Below are positions 62,701 through 64,000 of a stretch of DNA of 64,000 nucleotides, in pieces. Position 1 is the stretch's first letter; the number at the start of each line of letters is the position of its first letter. Origin of the DNA: Nocardia aurantia (lineage in GTDB: Bacteria; Actinomycetota; Actinomycetes; Mycobacteriales; Mycobacteriaceae). Under the pieces are notes generated by a model, which made no database searches, was not told the origin of the DNA, and saw nothing but the letters and a program-made list of their open reading frames with translations. The stretch lies in NCBI RefSeq assembly GCF_009604425.1, contig NZ_WEGI01000019.1, positions 55,550 through 119,549 on the forward strand, read 5' to 3'. The translations under genes were made by a program, and so were the position numbers.

Positions 62701-64000
62701 GCTCCGGGGCGGTACTGCGGCGGCATGGGGTTGCCCGGCGGAGGAGGTGTTCCGGGGGCTCCCGGTGGTGGCAGGTTGGGGTTCGCGCCCGGGAACGGCT
62801 GGGGCGGAACAGGACCGGCGCCGGGCCGATACCGGGGCGGTACAGGGCCGCCGGGCGGGGGCGGCATCATTCCCGGGCCGCCCGGAGGAGGCGGATAACC
62901 CGGATTCGGGCCGGGATACGGCCGGGGTGGCATTGGGCCGCCTTGCGGAGGAGGTGGCATCGGGCCGCCTTGCGAAGGAGATGGCATCATTCCCGGTGCG
63001 CCGGGGGGCGGATAACCCACGTTGCCGCCGGAAAAATGCTGGGGCGGAACGGGTCCCGGCCCCTGCGGGCGCGGTGGGACCGCACCGGGGACCGGCGGCG
63101 GGAACTGACCGGGGTGGCTCGGATCGGGACCGGCCGGGTGCTGCGGGGCAGGTCCGCCGTGGGCACGTGGCGGACGGGTACCGCCGGGACCGGCAGGCAT
63201 CGGGCCGGGAGGCGATCGGTGGGCCCCTGGGATCGGCGGGGTACCCGGGTGGGGCGGGAACGGTGGTGGAGTGGCCGGGCCACGGGACAGCTGGTCCGGG
63301 CTGGGGAAGGGAGGCTTGCCCGGAGACGCCACGGCGGCATCCGAGTGCGGACCATCGCGTCTGGCCGCGTCGACCGGCGACTCGGTTTCCGATCGGGAAG
63401 CACCGTATGCCACCGTTTCCGGCGAGATCGCGTTGTCCGGTTCCGCTGCACCGTGGTGCACCGCATCGGACGGAAGTTCCGGATCCACCGCGCCGGCAGC
63501 GTGTTTCACCCCGCCGGATACGGATGGGTCGTCCGATCGGGATGCACCGTAGTGCACTGTTTCCGGCGAGATCGGGTTGTCCGGTTCCGCTGCACTATGT
63601 TTCACCGCATCGGAGGGAAGCTCCGGATCCACCGCGCCGGCAGCGTGTTTCACCCCGCCGGATACGGATGGGTTGCCCGATCGGGATGCACCGTAGTGCA
63701 CTGTTTCCGGCGAGATCGGGTTGTCCGGTTCCGCTGCACTATGTTTCACCGCATCGGAAGGAAGCTCCGGATCCACGGCACCGGCAGCGTGTTTCACGCC
63801 GGATGAAAGAGCCGGGTCCACTGGACCGGCAGCGTGTTTCACCCCGCCGGATACGGGTGGGTTGTCCGATCGGGCGGCATCCCGTTCCGCTCGATCGGGC
63901 GGACGCGCGGTGTCCGGCTGAGGGGAGCCGACGTGCGCCGTCTCGGCGGGTGGTGCTGGGTTCGGGTGGGCCGCACCGTATTTCACGGTTTCCGGGGTGG
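59781..64000 (-). CDS. Giant Pro/Gly-rich zinc-ribbon membrane protein (5' end outside window)
   Basis: More than 1400 residues are visible; the frame is open at the window edge. From the N-terminal side: three 48-residue repeats (KHAAGAVDPELPSDAVKHSA type), ~500 residues of Pro/Gly-rich sequence (GYPPPG, PPQGSQGAAPG), then ~200 residues of PPPLPGGAGSGPV-like 13-residue repeats. The C-terminal ~390 residues are folded: two zinc ribbons (CSACGG...CPSCGN and CQSCGG...CPYCAT), a beta-rich domain (YHAYFTYDADTYSWYTGERGVDYTVEY), and at the end two hydrophobic segments, HILLPIWLLTVVYANQPFRVYINGLTGEVQG and IAVAIVVTVLVVVLALVLY. The C-terminal part resembles a widespread TFIIB-zinc-ribbon membrane family of unknown role. 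Confidence 0.75.
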   Translation of the reverse strand, partial: TPETVKYGAAHPNPAPPAETAHVGSPQPDTARPPDRAERDAARSDNPPVSGGVKHAAGPVDPALSSGVKHAAGAVDPELPSDAVKHSAAEPDNPISPETVHYGASRSGNPSVSGGVKHAAGAVDPELPSDAVKHSAAEPDNPISPETVHYGASRSDDPSVSGGVKHAAGAVDPELPSDAVHHGAAEPDNAISPETVAYGASRSETESPVDAARRDGPHSDAAVASPGKPPFPSPDQLSRGPATPPPFPPHPGTPPIPGAHRSPPGPMPAGPGGTRPPRAHGGPAPQHPAGPDPSHPGQFPPPVPGAVPPRPQGPGPVPPQHFSGGNVGYPPPGAPGMMPSPSQGGPMPPPPQGGPMPPRPYPGPNPGYPPPPGGPGMMPPPPGGPVPPRYRPGAGPVPPQPFPGANPNLPPPGAPGTPPPPGNPMPPQYRPGAGPVPPHHFPSTNPGFAPVPPGAPGAGPGYPPPGGRGVGPGYRPPQGSQGAAPGSTPPQGSQGAAPGYAPPPPGSQGAAPGYAPGAQGADPGYAPASRGPGAGYPSPPGTPVARPGHMPPPGAPGAAPGYPPPPPFDGRPHPAGPGTPPPGFPATPGSAPAQQFPGSPGYPSSPGAPGMQPPHSAQRPPSAGPGTPPPGFAAIPGTLPSRPGSDRSVPPALGHESTGPGADASQSLSSSDIGDDPLSPGSAGDGRSVGTESTPPRSQLDSALRSEGLPISLGSADSVGAGSASPPRPNSEEVTPLSSDFDSSPSRLSATAKSGDQPLVSGHIGSPPTRSLGDEGAIPSPLPGGGASAPPPLPGSAGTASTPPPLPNSAGPGHVPPPLPGNGGPGAMQSRVSDGEGASPPPLPGSAGTGSVPPPPAGGARPGPVPPPLPGSAGSGSVPPPLPGGAGSGPVPPPLPGGAGSGPVPPPLPGGAGLGLVPPPLPGSAGSGSVPPPLPGSAGPGSVPPPLPGRGGPMPPPLPGAGVGVAQQVPGGGMAPPPLPGSGPGMMPPAFGVGVAVALPVPAGEPAPEAPAAESVPARPDRGMLHSTEATRTYPCSACGGQLVFDIDSQKLRCPSCGNYNEISVPREPVVARDLHEAMVELRDSQATTEGPQVTGEREVKCQSCGGTTTFVGSLTATRCPYCATPIQRDDVHEAPARLPVDGVLPFRVNEKQARELVEKWVAKRWFAPTAFKKYRRLGSLASVYHAYFTYDADTYSWYTGERGVDYTVEYRDSDGDLQTEIRTEWYPVSGEVGNQFADMPALANEDLDHGKVKALEPWPIHEATGYSPEYLAGHLARTYDRDAEETFPEVRNEMEGMIESSVRSQIGGDRQRIHSLQSNWNALAYKHILLPIWLLTVVYANQPFRVYINGLTGEVQGRRPWSKVKIAVAIVVTVLVVVLALVLYAKLHSHGHHVSHPVRPTTRR
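61150..61660 (-). repeat. 39-bp degenerate repeats encoding PPPLPGxAGxGxV units
   Basis: Around a dozen tandem units of about 39 bp encode a 13-residue Pro/Leu/Gly motif. PPPLPG resembles ligands of proline-recognition domains such as SH3, WW or profilin. Confidence 0.85.
63400..63810 (-). repeat. 144-bp tandem repeats in the zinc-ribbon protein gene
   Basis: Landmark GGATCCAC recurs at 63481, 63625 and 63769, an exact 144-bp period, encoding three near-identical 48-residue units. Confidence 0.9.

Overview
The window looks like chromosome of a high-GC actinomycete of the Nocardia/Mycobacteriales group. The reasons are its very high GC, GTG starts, many apparently leaderless genes with a TANNNT box 6-7 nt before the start codon, a divergent metH/PAC2 pair arranged as in mycobacteria, F420-type luciferase-like oxidoreductases, an AveC-like membrane protein and ESX-type (type VII) secretion substrates. 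Assignments rest on reading the protein sequences and motifs; no database search was run.

Layout. 1-6 kb: metH (cut by the window edge), a PAC2 protein, a degenerate recombinase-like protein, an XRE/TPR regulator and a DUF2127 membrane protein. 6-15 kb: a tandem 23-bp repeat, then a type II Wadjet-like (JetA-JetB-JetC) operon whose three genes each carry a different in-frame low-complexity expansion; no JetD nuclease gene follows. 15-21 kb: a small secreted protein, then a GntR/FCD regulator divergent from an organosulfur-type operon (permease, ATPase, Tat-lipoprotein binding protein, NtaA/DszA-family monooxygenase, OsmC). 21-27 kb: mixed single genes (HD protein, FAD monooxygenase, DUF6636-like secreted protein, ketopantoate-reductase-like, DinB-like), a TetR remnant and an alpha/beta-hydrolase that has lost its nucleophile and catalytic histidine.

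27-33 kb is a minus-strand operon: APC permease, a 50-codon duplicated linker ORF, FMN hydroxyacid oxidase, RidA, SAM methyltransferase and a GlcD-like FAD oxidase. 33-38 kb: MFS exporter with a divergent TetR, VanY-like peptidase, class I fumarase and MarR. 38-44 kb: an RsbR-RsbS-RsbT-RsbX module plus a large PAS/GAF/PP2C/HATPase regulator and a STAS antagonist, behind a SigF/SigB-type promoter. These genes would form a partner-switching pathway controlling an alternative sigma factor that is encoded elsewhere.

44-52 kb: an ESX-linked toxin locus consisting of an EspC-like protein, a 1091-residue T7SS-signal protein with a GNAT-like C-terminal domain, an ADP-ribosylglycohydrolase-like protein with altered metal motifs as candidate immunity, and a tip-less Rhs protein. 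52-64 kb: F420-type oxidoreductase, cyclodeaminase, L,D-transpeptidase, a FolD paralog lacking the catalytic lysine, DUF218, a PrmC-like methyltransferase, an AveC-like protein with a palindromic operator, and a two-gene operon ending in a giant Pro/Gly-rich zinc-ribbon membrane protein that runs off the window.

The best candidates for something not yet described are the GNAT-tipped ESX toxin with its altered ARH partner, and the JetD-less Wadjet operon with repeat-expanded subunits.
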